Source: Serpentinicella alkaliphila (GTDB taxonomy: Bacteria; Bacillota; Clostridia; Peptostreptococcales; Natronincolaceae). Taken from it: 64,000 nucleotides of DNA. Positions 35,220-46,111 of this stretch are shown here, in pieces. The notes under the pieces were generated by a model. The model was not told where the DNA came from, did no database searches, and saw only the letters and a program-made list of their open reading frames with translations. The translations under genes were made by a program, and so were the position numbers. Every line of letters begins with the position of its first letter. Within the stretch, counting starts at the first letter, position 1. Where the stretch lies: NCBI RefSeq assembly GCF_018141405.1, contig NZ_CP058648.1, positions 511,001-575,000 on the forward strand, written 5' to 3'.

Positions 35220-35870
35220 ATAATATGTTGAACATAGCCCTAGGATTGTTAATGGTATAAAAAACATGAGGGCTATTTTTATTGCAGTATTATAGAAAAA
35301 TGGTTCAGGTAGAATTTGTACCAAAATCTCTGTGTTTGGGTCTAGCATCCATAAATCATTACTAAAAAACACGTAATGGAATTTATCAAAGTATTTTGTA
35401 AAATCACTTTTAATGCATATATAAAGCCCTAACATTAATCCATAATTACATATACTTGTGCATAATAAGGTTTTACTTATATTTTTACTCCATAGACTAT
35501 CATATCTTAATATAAATGTGATCCCAAAGATAAGTATACTTAAGGAAAGAAGTTTTACTCTTCTCCCTAATACAAATAAATTTTTAACGTCTTTCATATG
35601 TTCTAACTCTCTTTCGGAAAAAACTTCCCTAATTTCGTTATTCCATAGGGCTTCTATTTTTAAACTGTCTAAGTCATTACTTAAATAAGATATTATTTGT
35701 AAAGTTATATACTCTAAATTTGATTCGTCAATTACCACTGTTTCAAAAATATTGTTTCTTTCATATTGTTTCATAAAGTGATTTGTATTGAATGTAACTA
35801 ATTCCATTGCTGTAAGTAGTAGAAACAGAGAGAGAGACAGTCCTAAAACTACATATTTTATTTTCTTCAT
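35193..35870 (-). CDS. DUF1461 integral membrane protein
   Basis: The 225-residue protein matches the TIGR01906/DUF1461 membrane family. About four helices are present (near residues 8-25, 95-115, 125-145 and 195-215), with the typical loop EREL-HMKDVKNLF and the C-terminal block ILPEPFFYNTAIKIALMFF. Function is unknown. The start at 35870 sits behind AAGGAGG. Its 3' end overlaps the rubrerythrin gene by 27 bp on the opposite strand. Confidence 0.78.
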   Translation of the reverse strand: MKKIKYVVLGLSLSLFLLLTAMELVTFNTNHFMKQYERNNIFETVVIDESNLEYITLQIISYLSNDLDSLKIEALWNNEIREVFSERELEHMKDVKNLFVLGRRVKLLSLSILIFGITFILRYDSLWSKNISKTLLCTSICNYGLMLGLYICIKSDFTKYFDKFHYVFFSNDLWMLDPNTEILVQILPEPFFYNTAIKIALMFFIPLTILGLCSTYYLFTRKVFE

Positions 35871-35933
35871 TTTTTTCCTCCTTGTCACCTTATTAAATCC
35901 TATTTATTATTAACATTTTTAGTAAAAAAAAAT

Positions 35934-35961
35934 AATAAACCATACTATAGCATGGCTTATT
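35934..35961 (-). terminator. Terminator after the Mn-catalase remnant
   Basis: AATAA(G/T)CCAT arms (10 bp, one G-T) around an 8-nt loop are followed on the minus strand by TTTTTTTACT. An intact terminator survives behind the broken gene. Confidence 0.75.
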
Positions 35962-35978
35962 ACTTTGTACATTCAGTA

Positions 35979-36621
35979 TTAATTAGATTTATTAGGATTA
36001 TTAAAGCTTGGTGGGTTCGGATTTGGTGCATTAAAGTGTTTACCTGGAGAAGATAGATCAAAATATAGTTTTGAATACGCAGTTACTCCAAAGTCCCTAT
36101 TCAAACCAGTATCTTCAATTTTATTTAGTGCTTCTCTAAATAAAGCATTATGTGCTTCTTCTCTATTTAGTAGGAAGTCTATCGTTTCCTTAACATATCT
36201 ATCATCAATTTGTCTATATAAATACTCATATACTACCTTTGCTCTTTGCTCAGCTGCAATATTGATAACAGGTCTGCAACTAAATCCCCTGTCACATTTA
36301 TATAGTTTGCTGTGAATGGAGCACCTGATGCATTCACCAGCATTTGTGCCAGACGACTTAGAACATGATTTTCAATTTCTCCTGATGCGACACCTTCAAC
36401 ATTCAAATCATGTCCATTTAATAGATTAATTGTTTGAGCTACCATTTCGCTCCAATATCCATAAATAAATCTTTAATCCCTGGTTTTTAGTTCTAAAGCT
36501 TTGAGACAAGTATTGTAATGCCGCCTTTAGCTCTCAGTTTGCTATCGTAATAGTGCTGCATATGAGGGTTGGGTCTTTCAACTCTTACTTCTCTTAGACG
36601 TTCCTTATTGTGTTTGAACAT
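35979..36621 (-). pseudogene. Degenerate Mn-containing catalase (CotJC-like)
   Basis: Pieces in different frames reconstruct a manganese catalase: MFKHNKERLREVRVERPNP; RAKGGITILVS; ELKNQGLKDLFMDIG; EMVAQTINLLNGHDLNVEG; NASGAPFTANYINVTGDL; VVYEYLYRQIDDRYV; and the C-terminal HFNAPNPNPPSFNNP. Lesions are one-base losses near 36515, 36470 and 36264, plus a deletion of about 20 bp after the MDIG block (near 36448) that removes a metal-ligand helix segment. The enzyme normally dismutates hydrogen peroxide and is often a spore-coat protein. The loss leaves the adjacent rubrerythrin as the local peroxide-reducing gene. Confidence 0.85.
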
Positions 36622-36706
36622 TAACATTCCTCTGTATTTAAATACACTCTCTTAAAATACAGCATATATAGTTAGACTATTTTTGCTGTATTTCAATAAT
36701 TTTTTT

Positions 36707-38701
<1,995 letters not shown>

Positions 38702-40885
38702 CTATTCAACAATTGCTAAATTTACAAATGCAGTATCTATCTTTTTAAGTCCCATACCATCAAAGGCGATAGTAGCAACAGTTTTTTCTAATAAAACAAT
38801 GGTTCCAATTCCAAACTTCGGATGTTTTACTTTTGTACCTGCTTTAATAGAAGTATTAGAACTTGCAGTCTCCTTGTTACTAGTAAAATTAGTAGTATGA
38901 TGCAATTGGCCTTTGAAAACAGGCGAGAATTGCATATCCCTAACCCCTTGCTTTCTATTGTATGTTGGTTTGTTTCTATCTATTAGTTCAGCAGGAATTT
39001 CATCAATGAATCGAGAGATTTCATGAAAACTTGTTCTACCATATAATGTTCTCATTTTAGTATGGGTCATATATAATCTTTCCATTGCTCTAGTTATGCC
39101 CACATAACATAATCTTCTTTCCTCTTCTTCATTATTTTCTCTCAATGACATTGGTGAAGGGAAAATTCCTTCTTCCATACCAGGCATAAATACTATTGGA
39201 AACTCAAGACCTTTAGCACTATGCATTGTCATTAACACAACAGCATTATCCTCTTCACTTAAATGATCAGTAGCAGACTCTAATGAAGTTTTTGCTAGAA
39301 AATCTTCCAAAGTTTTAGTTTCTGAGTTTTTATCATAATCTAATGTTAAGGATTTAAACTCCTCTAAGTTTTCTATACGACCTAAGGCCTCTACCGTATT
39401 TTCAGCCTTTAGAGAATCAATATACCCTGTTTTTGAATAAACTTCTTCAGTTAATTCAGTAACTGAAAGACTATCCTTTTTCTTTTGTAAGTCCACCATT
39501 AAAAATGCAAATTGCATAACCTTTTCTCTTTGGGCTGAGCTTAATCCAACAACTTTATCCGCCTTTAATAATGACTCAAAGAAGCTAATTTCATTTTCTT
39601 CTGCAAATTGCTCTAACTTTTCAATAGCCTTTGCTCCAATACCTCTTTTAGGTACGTTTATAACCCTATTGATACTTACATCATCAATTGCATTTTCAAT
39701 AATATTTAAGTATGCTAAAATGTCCTTAATTTCTTTTCTAGAGTAAAAGGGTGTACCCCCATAAATTTTATATGGTATTCCTTCCTTCATAAGGGCATTC
39801 TCTAAAACCCTGGATTGCGCATTAGTTCTATAAAGAATAGAGCAGTCAGAATAAATTTTATTTTCTTTCCTTATAATACTCTCAATTGATTGGGCTATAT
39901 ATCTTGCCTCATCATGTTCATTATCAGCACAATAGTAGCCAATAACAGTTCCTTCTTCATTGCTTGTCCATAATTTCTTACTTTTTCTACCCATATTTTT
40001 AGCTACAACACAATTAGCAGCTTCAAGAATATTTTTAGTAGATCTATAATTTTCCTCAAGTTTAACTACCTTTGCCTTAGGAAAATCCATTTCGAATCCT
40101 AAAATATTTCTAATATCAGCCCCACGCCATCCGTAAATTGATTGGTCATCATCACCAACTACACATAGATTTTGATGTTTTTTGGCTAATAGATTTACTA
40201 ATCTATACTGACCCATATTTGTATCCTGAAATTCATCAACTAGTATATATTTAAACTGATTTTGATAAAAGGATAAAACCAAAGGAAATTGTTCAAATAA
40301 AATAACTGTCTTCATAATAAGGTCATCAAAATCTAAAGCATTATTTTTTTTGAGCCTTTTTTGATACATTTCATACACTTTTCCTATCTTTTCAGTTCTA
40401 AAATCATCAGCAGACTTTAAAAACTCCTCAGGAGTTATTAGCTTATCCTTTGCACTACCAATAACAGATAGTATATTTTTAGGATCATAATCCTTATCGC
40501 TCATGTTTAACTTTTTTAAACAGTCTTTAACAACAACTTGCTGGTCTGTAGTATCATATATTACAAAGTTTTTTCCATACCCTAACTTTTCGATTTCCAT
40601 TCTTAAAATCCTTACACAGGCTGAGTGAAAAGTACTAACCCAAAGGCTTCTATAGTTATATCCAAGAAGGGAATTTAACCTTTCTTTCATCTCTTTAGCT
40701 GCTTTATTTGTAAAGGTTATGGCTAGTATATTGTCTGGAGAAATACCTTTTTCATTTATTAAATATGCAATTCTATGGGTTAAAACTCTAGTTTTGCCTG
40801 AACCTGCCCCTGCTAAAACTAATAGGGGTCCCTCAGTATGTAGAACTGCTTCTTTTTGCTCTTTATTTAAATGATCTAAATTCAT
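38702..40885 (-). CDS. pcrA: ATP-dependent DNA helicase PcrA/UvrD
   Basis: The 727-residue SF1A 3'-5' helicase shows all motifs: Walker A GAGSGKTRVL (residues 25-34), LVDEFQDTN, VGDDDQSIYGWRGA, EENYRSTKNIL, and VLMTMHSAKGLEFPIVF. The C-terminal ~70 residues contain a Tudor-like KHPKFGIGTIVLLEKT block. It acts in repair and plasmid replication. It is upstream of ligA; a palindromic element separates it from the aro operon. Confidence 0.96.
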   Translation of the reverse strand: MNLDHLNKEQKEAVLHTEGPLLVLAGAGSGKTRVLTHRIAYLINEKGISPDNILAITFTNKAAKEMKERLNSLLGYNYRSLWVSTFHSACVRILRMEIEKLGYGKNFVIYDTTDQQVVVKDCLKKLNMSDKDYDPKNILSVIGSAKDKLITPEEFLKSADDFRTEKIGKVYEMYQKRLKKNNALDFDDLIMKTVILFEQFPLVLSFYQNQFKYILVDEFQDTNMGQYRLVNLLAKKHQNLCVVGDDDQSIYGWRGADIRNILGFEMDFPKAKVVKLEENYRSTKNILEAANCVVAKNMGRKSKKLWTSNEEGTVIGYYCADNEHDEARYIAQSIESIIRKENKIYSDCSILYRTNAQSRVLENALMKEGIPYKIYGGTPFYSRKEIKDILAYLNIIENAIDDVSINRVINVPKRGIGAKAIEKLEQFAEENEISFFESLLKADKVVGLSSAQREKVMQFAFLMVDLQKKKDSLSVTELTEEVYSKTGYIDSLKAENTVEALGRIENLEEFKSLTLDYDKNSETKTLEDFLAKTSLESATDHLSEEDNAVVLMTMHSAKGLEFPIVFMPGMEEGIFPSPMSLRENNEEEERRLCYVGITRAMERLYMTHTKMRTLYGRTSFHEISRFIDEIPAELIDRNKPTYNRKQGVRDMQFSPVFKGQLHHTTNFTSNKETASSNTSIKAGTKVKHPKFGIGTIVLLEKTVATIAFDGMGLKKIDTAFVNLAIVE

Positions 40886-40963
40886 TTTTAACTTCCTTTC
40901 AAATCCCTAATATTTTTCTATATATATGTTACCTTATTTATACGGGTTTAGCAATGAGACAGT

Positions 40964-41014
40964 AGGGACGGTTCTTTTTGACTCAAAGAAAAAGAGTCAA
41001 AAAGAACCGTCCCT
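40964..41014. repeat. Palindromic GAACCGTCCC-type repeat element
   Basis: Perfect 21-bp arms (40964-40984 and 40994-41014), AGGGACGGTTCTTTTTGACTC-type, enclose a 9-nt loop, with short GAGAC/GACTCA flanks. Palindromes with this GGGACGGTTC core recur widely in Clostridia genomes and look like REP/MITE-like elements. The element runs into the 3' end of the aroK fusion gene, providing its final codons and TGA. In RNA it would form a very stable hairpin separating aro and pcrA transcripts. Confidence 0.8.
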
Positions 41015-41773
41015 TTGACTCACAATTTCCATACATATATCTTCAATACTTTTATTATCAGTATTAACTATAATATCTGCACAATCCATATATAATTTTC
41101 TTCTTTTTTCCAGTAACTCTTTAATTTCATCTTCCGATTTTGATTTTAATAGAGGCCTACTACTATCTTGCTTCAATCTAGTATATATAGTCTCCGGTTT
41201 AGCAGTTAGCAGAAAAACTTTTCCATTCTTTTTTAAGCTTAAAATATTATTGTTATTTAAAACTATTCCACCACCACAGGATATAACAGAGGAGCTCTTT
41301 GCCTCTAGTTCTATAACACATTTACTTTCTAGTTCTCTAAAGTATTGCTCGCCCTTACTTTCAAAAATACTTCCGATAGACATTCCTTGGCTTTTTTCTA
41401 TGGTTTCATCTATATCTATATATTCCATAGCTAGCATCGAGGCTAATTGCTTCCCTACAGAGGTTTTACCTGTACCCATAAACCCAACTAATACAATATT
41501 GTTAGGAAAAAGAAGCTTAGTTTGAACACCTTTGCTTATTCTCATAATCTCAACAAACAATTTCTGAACAGGATCAATAAACTCTTTGTTATTTACCTCA
41601 TCAGCTACTTTATTTAAAACCTCCTGCTCTCTATTTAAATGAAGTATTGGTATACCTAATTCTTTTTTCACATTTGCAACATCAATGACTAAATTTAATC
41701 TCTTTTCAAATAAAGTTACAATTTCCTTATCAATTGAATTTATCTGATCTCTAATATCATCTAGGTTTTTCAA
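40997..41773 (-). CDS. aroK: Chorismate mutase-shikimate kinase fusion
   Basis: The 258-residue bifunctional protein has an AroQ-type chorismate mutase domain at residues 1-88 (LDDIRDQINSIDKEIVTLFE with Arg, then KELGIPILHLNREQEVL) and a shikimate kinase domain at about 92-250 with P-loop GFMGTGKTSVGK, IDIDETIE, YFRELES and SCGGGIVL. It would convert shikimate to shikimate-3-phosphate and chorismate to prephenate. The last residues SQRDGSF and the stop come from the adjoining palindromic element. It is the last gene of the aro operon, 4 bp after aroB. Confidence 0.9.
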   Translation of the reverse strand: MKNLDDIRDQINSIDKEIVTLFEKRLNLVIDVANVKKELGIPILHLNREQEVLNKVADEVNNKEFIDPVQKLFVEIMRISKGVQTKLLFPNNIVLVGFMGTGKTSVGKQLASMLAMEYIDIDETIEKSQGMSIGSIFESKGEQYFRELESKCVIELEAKSSSVISCGGGIVLNNNNILSLKKNGKVFLLTAKPETIYTRLKQDSSRPLLKSKSEDEIKELLEKRRKLYMDCADIIVNTDNKSIEDICMEIVSQRDGSF

Positions 41774-41777
41774 AAAA

Positions 41778-42833
41778 TCACTCCTTATCCCAGGTTATTT
41801 CTTCCTTAGACAAAAGCAACTCATTTACCTTCCCTGGTTCGTATGGGAGAATAAATGAAATCTTATCCTTAAGATTCTTTTTATCATTAGACATTATATC
41901 TATTAAAGTATTTTTATCAAATCTATTAATATCTGGATTTATATTAGTTTTTTCTAATACCTTAACTATTTCTTCAAAATACTCATTATTTATTAGTCCC
42001 ATTATTAATGCCATTTTAGCCTCATAGTACATCCCAACAATAACTGCTTCTCCGTGAGTATAATCCTCATATTTAGTTATAGATTCTAAAGCATGACCAA
42101 TTGTGTGACCGAAGTTTAGTATTTTTCTAAGATCATCTTCCCTTTCATCCTTTGAAACAATATACGCCTTTATTTCACAGCATTTTTTGATTACATACTT
42201 TATAACATCATCTTCAAGGGACAATATGTTTCTATAATTTTCATCTACATAGTTTAGAAATTGATAATCATAAATTACTCCGTATTTAATTACCTCTGCA
42301 ATTCCACTAATCAATTCTCTGTTAGACAGAGTTTTCAGTACGTTTAAATCTATAACTACTGCCTTAGGCTGACTAAATGTTCCTACTACGTTTTTTGCCT
42401 GTGGCATATTAACACCCGTTTTACCACCTACACTACTATCAATTTGTGCTAACAATGTTGTAGGAACCTGAATCCATTCCATACCACGCATATATATGGA
42501 TGCACAAAAACCTGCTAAATCTCCAACAACTCCTCCACCTAAAGCTATTAGTTTGGATTTTCTAGTTAATTGGTTGTCTAACATAAATGACATTATCTCT
42601 GTAACCGTTACTATATTTTTTGAAGACTCCCCAGGGGGAATTACATATTTGAAAACCTCTTTTCCGTTAAAGGCTTTCATAACTTCCTCTCCGTAAATTC
42701 GGTCAACATTTTCATCAGTTATTATTACCCATTTATCAGCGTGGCCCGTATAATTAAGAATAGAGCTTAGTAGATTTTCTCCTATATTAATCCAATAGCT
42801 TTTCTTACCTAAATTAATATATAGTCTTTCCAT
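41778..42833 (-). CDS. aroB: 3-dehydroquinate synthase
   Basis: The 351-residue NAD- and metal-dependent enzyme forms 3-dehydroquinate from DAHP. The signatures are GGGVVGDLAGFCASIYMRG (NAD site), QVPTTLLAQIDSSVGGKTGV, AEVIKYG and the metal His in LNFGHTIGHALE and YTHGEAVIVGM. Its start overlaps the aroC 3' end by 25 bp. Fifth in tyrA-aroA-pheA-aroC-aroB-aroK. Confidence 0.95.
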   Translation of the reverse strand: MERLYINLGKKSYWINIGENLLSSILNYTGHADKWVIITDENVDRIYGEEVMKAFNGKEVFKYVIPPGESSKNIVTVTEIMSFMLDNQLTRKSKLIALGGGVVGDLAGFCASIYMRGMEWIQVPTTLLAQIDSSVGGKTGVNMPQAKNVVGTFSQPKAVVIDLNVLKTLSNRELISGIAEVIKYGVIYDYQFLNYVDENYRNILSLEDDVIKYVIKKCCEIKAYIVSKDEREDDLRKILNFGHTIGHALESITKYEDYTHGEAVIVGMYYEAKMALIMGLINNEYFEEIVKVLEKTNINPDINRFDKNTLIDIMSNDKKNLKDKISFILPYEPGKVNELLLSKEEITWDKE

Positions 42834-43954
42834 CTCTTCTCAATCTCCCTTTTATTATCTCCGCCAAATTTTTTCAAAAATTCCTCAGCTATAACAGTAA
42901 TCGCAACCATTTCTCCTACAACTGAGGCCGCTGGAACAGCACATGTGTCACTTCGCTCTATAGATGCACTCACTGTCTCTTTTGTTATAATATCAACTGT
43001 TTTAAGAGGTTGATATAATGTTGGAATTGGTTTCATACCACATCTAACTACAATGTTTTCACCATTTGACATTCCACCCTCTATTCCACCTGCATTATTA
43101 GTTGTTCTATAATAATTCTTATTCTGTTCATCATAATATATTTCATCATGCACTAAAGATCCGCTTGTTACAGCACTTTCAAATCCCCAACCTATTTCTA
43201 CTCCTTTAATTGCTTGAATACTCATTAAAGCATAGCTTAGCTTCGCATCAAGTTTTCTATCCCATTGAACGTAGCTTCCTAAACCTACCGGTACTCCAGT
43301 TACATGTATATCAAAGATTCCTCCTACTGAATCTCCTTGTTCCTTTGCTTTTCGTATTTCTTCAATCATTAAAGCCTCTTTGTCTTTAATTATACATCTT
43401 ACCTCTGAAGAATCGGCTTTCTTTATTTCATTTATATCTGTTACTTTTTCGTCAAGCTTTACAGACCCGATAGCAGAAACATGACTATAGACCTCTATAT
43501 TAAAATTACTCATTATTTGCTTTAGTATGCTACCTGCAGCTACCCTTACAGCAGTTTCTCTCGCACTACTTCTTTCTAGAACATTTCTTACATCGTCAAA
43601 ATCATATTTTATTACTCCTGATAAATCTGCATGGCCTGGTCTAGCCTTAGTAACACTTCTTTCTACTCTATCAACTTCAGTAGGATTCATAAACTGTTCC
43701 CAATTTTCATAGTCCTTATTGACAATCATAAATGAAATAGGGCTTCCTAGGGTTAGTCCCCCCCTCACACCAGATAGAATTTCTATTCTATCCGTCTCTA
43801 TTTGCATTCTTCCACCTCTACCATATCCTCTTTGCCGCCTTGCTAAATCCTTATTCACTTCTTCAATATTTATTTCAAAATTTGCCGGACATCCTTCAAT
43901 TATTCCAATTAAACATTTACCATGGGATTCCCCAGCTGTCATAACCCTTAGCAT
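42809..43954 (-). CDS. aroC: Chorismate synthase
   Basis: The 381-residue FMN-dependent enzyme turns EPSP into chorismate. Conserved blocks: MLRVMTAGESHGKCLIGIIEG at the start (broken only for length), RRQRGYGRGGRM, KARPGHADLSG and GIEGGMSNGENIV, and a C-terminal RSDTCAVPAASVVGE. I place the start at the ATG 43954, matching family N-termini, with AGGTGAT upstream; the longer frame adds only three residues. Confidence 0.95.
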   Translation of the reverse strand: MLRVMTAGESHGKCLIGIIEGCPANFEINIEEVNKDLARRQRGYGRGGRMQIETDRIEILSGVRGGLTLGSPISFMIVNKDYENWEQFMNPTEVDRVERSVTKARPGHADLSGVIKYDFDDVRNVLERSSARETAVRVAAGSILKQIMSNFNIEVYSHVSAIGSVKLDEKVTDINEIKKADSSEVRCIIKDKEALMIEEIRKAKEQGDSVGGIFDIHVTGVPVGLGSYVQWDRKLDAKLSYALMSIQAIKGVEIGWGFESAVTSGSLVHDEIYYDEQNKNYYRTTNNAGGIEGGMSNGENIVVRCGMKPIPTLYQPLKTVDIITKETVSASIERSDTCAVPAASVVGEMVAITVIAEEFLKKFGGDNKREIEKRWKDYILI

Positions 43955-43981
43955 TCCGATCACCTACCTATTTTATTTATA

Positions 43982-44806
43982 CTATTTAATTTCACCTATG
44001 GCGTAAGATCCAAAAACTTTTAAATAGCTAATATATTTCTCGATCATACCTAACACTTCGCTTACTTTATGTTCCATTACATGACCTAAAAGATCAATAT
44101 AAAACACATATTTACCCATTTCAGCCTTTGCAGGCCTTGATTCTATCCTAGTTAAATTAATTTCGTTTTTTGCAAATATTTCTAAAACCTTAAATAAGCT
44201 ACCCGGTGAATCATCCCTTAGAGAAAATGCAATAGAAGTCTTATCATTCCCTGTTGGCTTAGCTTTTTCATTACCTATAACTATAAATCTAGTCTGATTA
44301 AATTCATTGTCCTGTAATTCGGATAATATTACATTTAATTTATTTAGTTCTCCAGCCTGCCTGTTAGCAATAGCCCCATATTCTTTCCCCTTCTCCTTCG
44401 CAATAAAACATGCTTCGGATGAGCTACTACAATTAATTAGCTGAATATGAGGATAATTGTCCTTTAAAAATTGTCTGCACTGTTGTAATGCCTGGGAATG
44501 GGACAATATATATTTAATATCCTCAATTCTATCTCCAACTCCTAATAATAGGTGTTTTACAGTAATAGTGATTTCACCAACTATTGTAGACTTTTTTGTT
44601 TTTAATAATGCGTCCATAACTAAGGTAACAGCCCCCTCAGTAGAATTTTCTATTGGCAATATTGCATAGTTAAGTTCACCATTTTCAACCCCATCAAAAA
44701 CATCGTAGAAATCTGACTTAGCAACTAGCTCGCTACTATCATCATACAGTTTAGCTGCAATATAACTATAGGACCCTTCTGGGCCTAAATAACCTAGTCT
44801 ATTCAT
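43982..44806 (-). CDS. pheA: Prephenate dehydratase with ACT domain
   Basis: The 274-residue enzyme converts prephenate to phenylpyruvate. The catalytic domain covers about residues 1-180 (LGYLGPEGSYSYIAA; PIENSTEGAVTLVMD; SSSEACFIAKEKGKEYGAIA; DNEFNQTRFIVIG). The C-terminal ACT domain (about 195-270) has DDSPGSLFKVLEIFA and the ESRPAK motif that binds phenylalanine for feedback inhibition. Chorismate mutase activity is supplied by the downstream aroK fusion. Confidence 0.94.
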   Translation of the reverse strand: MNRLGYLGPEGSYSYIAAKLYDDSSELVAKSDFYDVFDGVENGELNYAILPIENSTEGAVTLVMDALLKTKKSTIVGEITITVKHLLLGVGDRIEDIKYILSHSQALQQCRQFLKDNYPHIQLINCSSSSEACFIAKEKGKEYGAIANRQAGELNKLNVILSELQDNEFNQTRFIVIGNEKAKPTGNDKTSIAFSLRDDSPGSLFKVLEIFAKNEINLTRIESRPAKAEMGKYVFYIDLLGHVMEHKVSEVLGMIEKYISYLKVFGSYAIGEIK

Positions 44807-44824
44807 AGTGTCCCCCTTATATTC

Positions 44825-46111
44825 TCAATAACTACAAACACTCTTTAAGATATTTTCGAAGTCAGGGAAGGATATATCAATGCATTCATTACCTAAAATT
44901 TTAATTGGCTCATCAGCTAAAAGTCCACAAATGGCCATTGCCATTGCAACCCTGTGATCACCATGACTCTCAACAGTACCACCATTTATTTTAGAACCAC
45001 CTATGATCTCCATACCATCTGGTAATTCATTAACTTCTATTCCAACTTTCTTCATTTCACTAACCATAGTTGATATTCTATTTGTTTCTTTAACCTTAAG
45101 CTCCTCTGCCCCTGTAATTCTCGTAATACCTTCAGCCTTCGCTGCAATTACAGCTAACACTGGAATCTCATCAATTAGTCTTGGAATGATTGCCTTGGAT
45201 ATGTTCACACCCTTTAGATTTACACCTTCAATATGAATATCTCCTATTTCTTCTCCACCGCTATGCTTAATATTTTCAACTTGAATTTTGGCTCCCATTT
45301 CCGTTAGAACATCAATAATCCCACTTCTAGTTTGATTAATTCCTACTCCTTCAATTATTAAATATGAGCCCGGAATCGCAGCCGCCGCAGCCATAAAAAA
45401 TGCAGCAGAAGATATGTCCCCAGGCACTGTTATATTCTGTGCCTTTAATACTGAAGGACTTACGGTTACCCTATTATTATCTTTAGTAATTTTTGCTCCG
45501 AAAAACTCAAGCATTTTTTCTGTATGGTCTCTTGATTGAACATCCTCTTCTACAGTTGTTTCTCCATCAGCATAAAGTCCTGCTAATAACACTGCAGACT
45601 TTATTTGAGCACTCGAAACAGGTAATATATATTCAATCCCTTCTAAGTTTTTTCCCTCTATTACCACTGGGGCTAATTTTCCACCCTTACGACCATTTAT
45701 TGAAGCACCCATTTTTCTTAATGGTAAAGCAATACGTTCCATAGGTCTCTTTCTTAAGGAATCATCTCCTGTAATTATAGAGAGAAATGATTGTCCTGCC
45801 AATATTCCAGTCATCAATCTCATAGTTGTGCCTGAGTTTCCTGCATCAAGTATATCTTCAGGTTCACTTAAACCATAAAGCCCCTTACCTTCTACTTCAA
45901 TTTGACCTTCATTAATATTAATTGAAATGCCCAATTTTCTAAAACAAGAAACTGTGCTTAAACAGTCTTCCCCAAATAGAAAACCATCTATCACACTTTT
46001 ACCTTCACTTATACTTGCAAGCATAATTGCCCTATGAGATATAGATTTATCTCCCGGAACTTTTATTTTACCTTGAATTTTACTTACCTTACTCGTTATT
46101 AGCACTTTCAT
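44825..46111 (-). CDS. aroA: EPSP synthase (3-phosphoshikimate 1-carboxyvinyltransferase)
   Basis: The 428-residue enzyme joins shikimate-3-phosphate and PEP. The motifs are VPGDKSISHRAIMLASI, LDAGNSGTTMRLMTGILAG, SSAQIKSAVLLAGLYA, and RLIDEIPVLAVIA plus LKVKETNRIS. The Gly-Thr-rich LDAGNSGTTMR block contains the PEP-binding region. The start overlaps tyrA by 23 bp, with AGGGAGGAG just upstream. Confidence 0.95.
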   Translation of the reverse strand: MKVLITSKVSKIQGKIKVPGDKSISHRAIMLASISEGKSVIDGFLFGEDCLSTVSCFRKLGISININEGQIEVEGKGLYGLSEPEDILDAGNSGTTMRLMTGILAGQSFLSIITGDDSLRKRPMERIALPLRKMGASINGRKGGKLAPVVIEGKNLEGIEYILPVSSAQIKSAVLLAGLYADGETTVEEDVQSRDHTEKMLEFFGAKITKDNNRVTVSPSVLKAQNITVPGDISSAAFFMAAAAAIPGSYLIIEGVGINQTRSGIIDVLTEMGAKIQVENIKHSGGEEIGDIHIEGVNLKGVNISKAIIPRLIDEIPVLAVIAAKAEGITRITGAEELKVKETNRISTMVSEMKKVGIEVNELPDGMEIIGGSKINGGTVESHGDHRVAMAMAICGLLADEPIKILGNECIDISFPDFENILKSVCSY

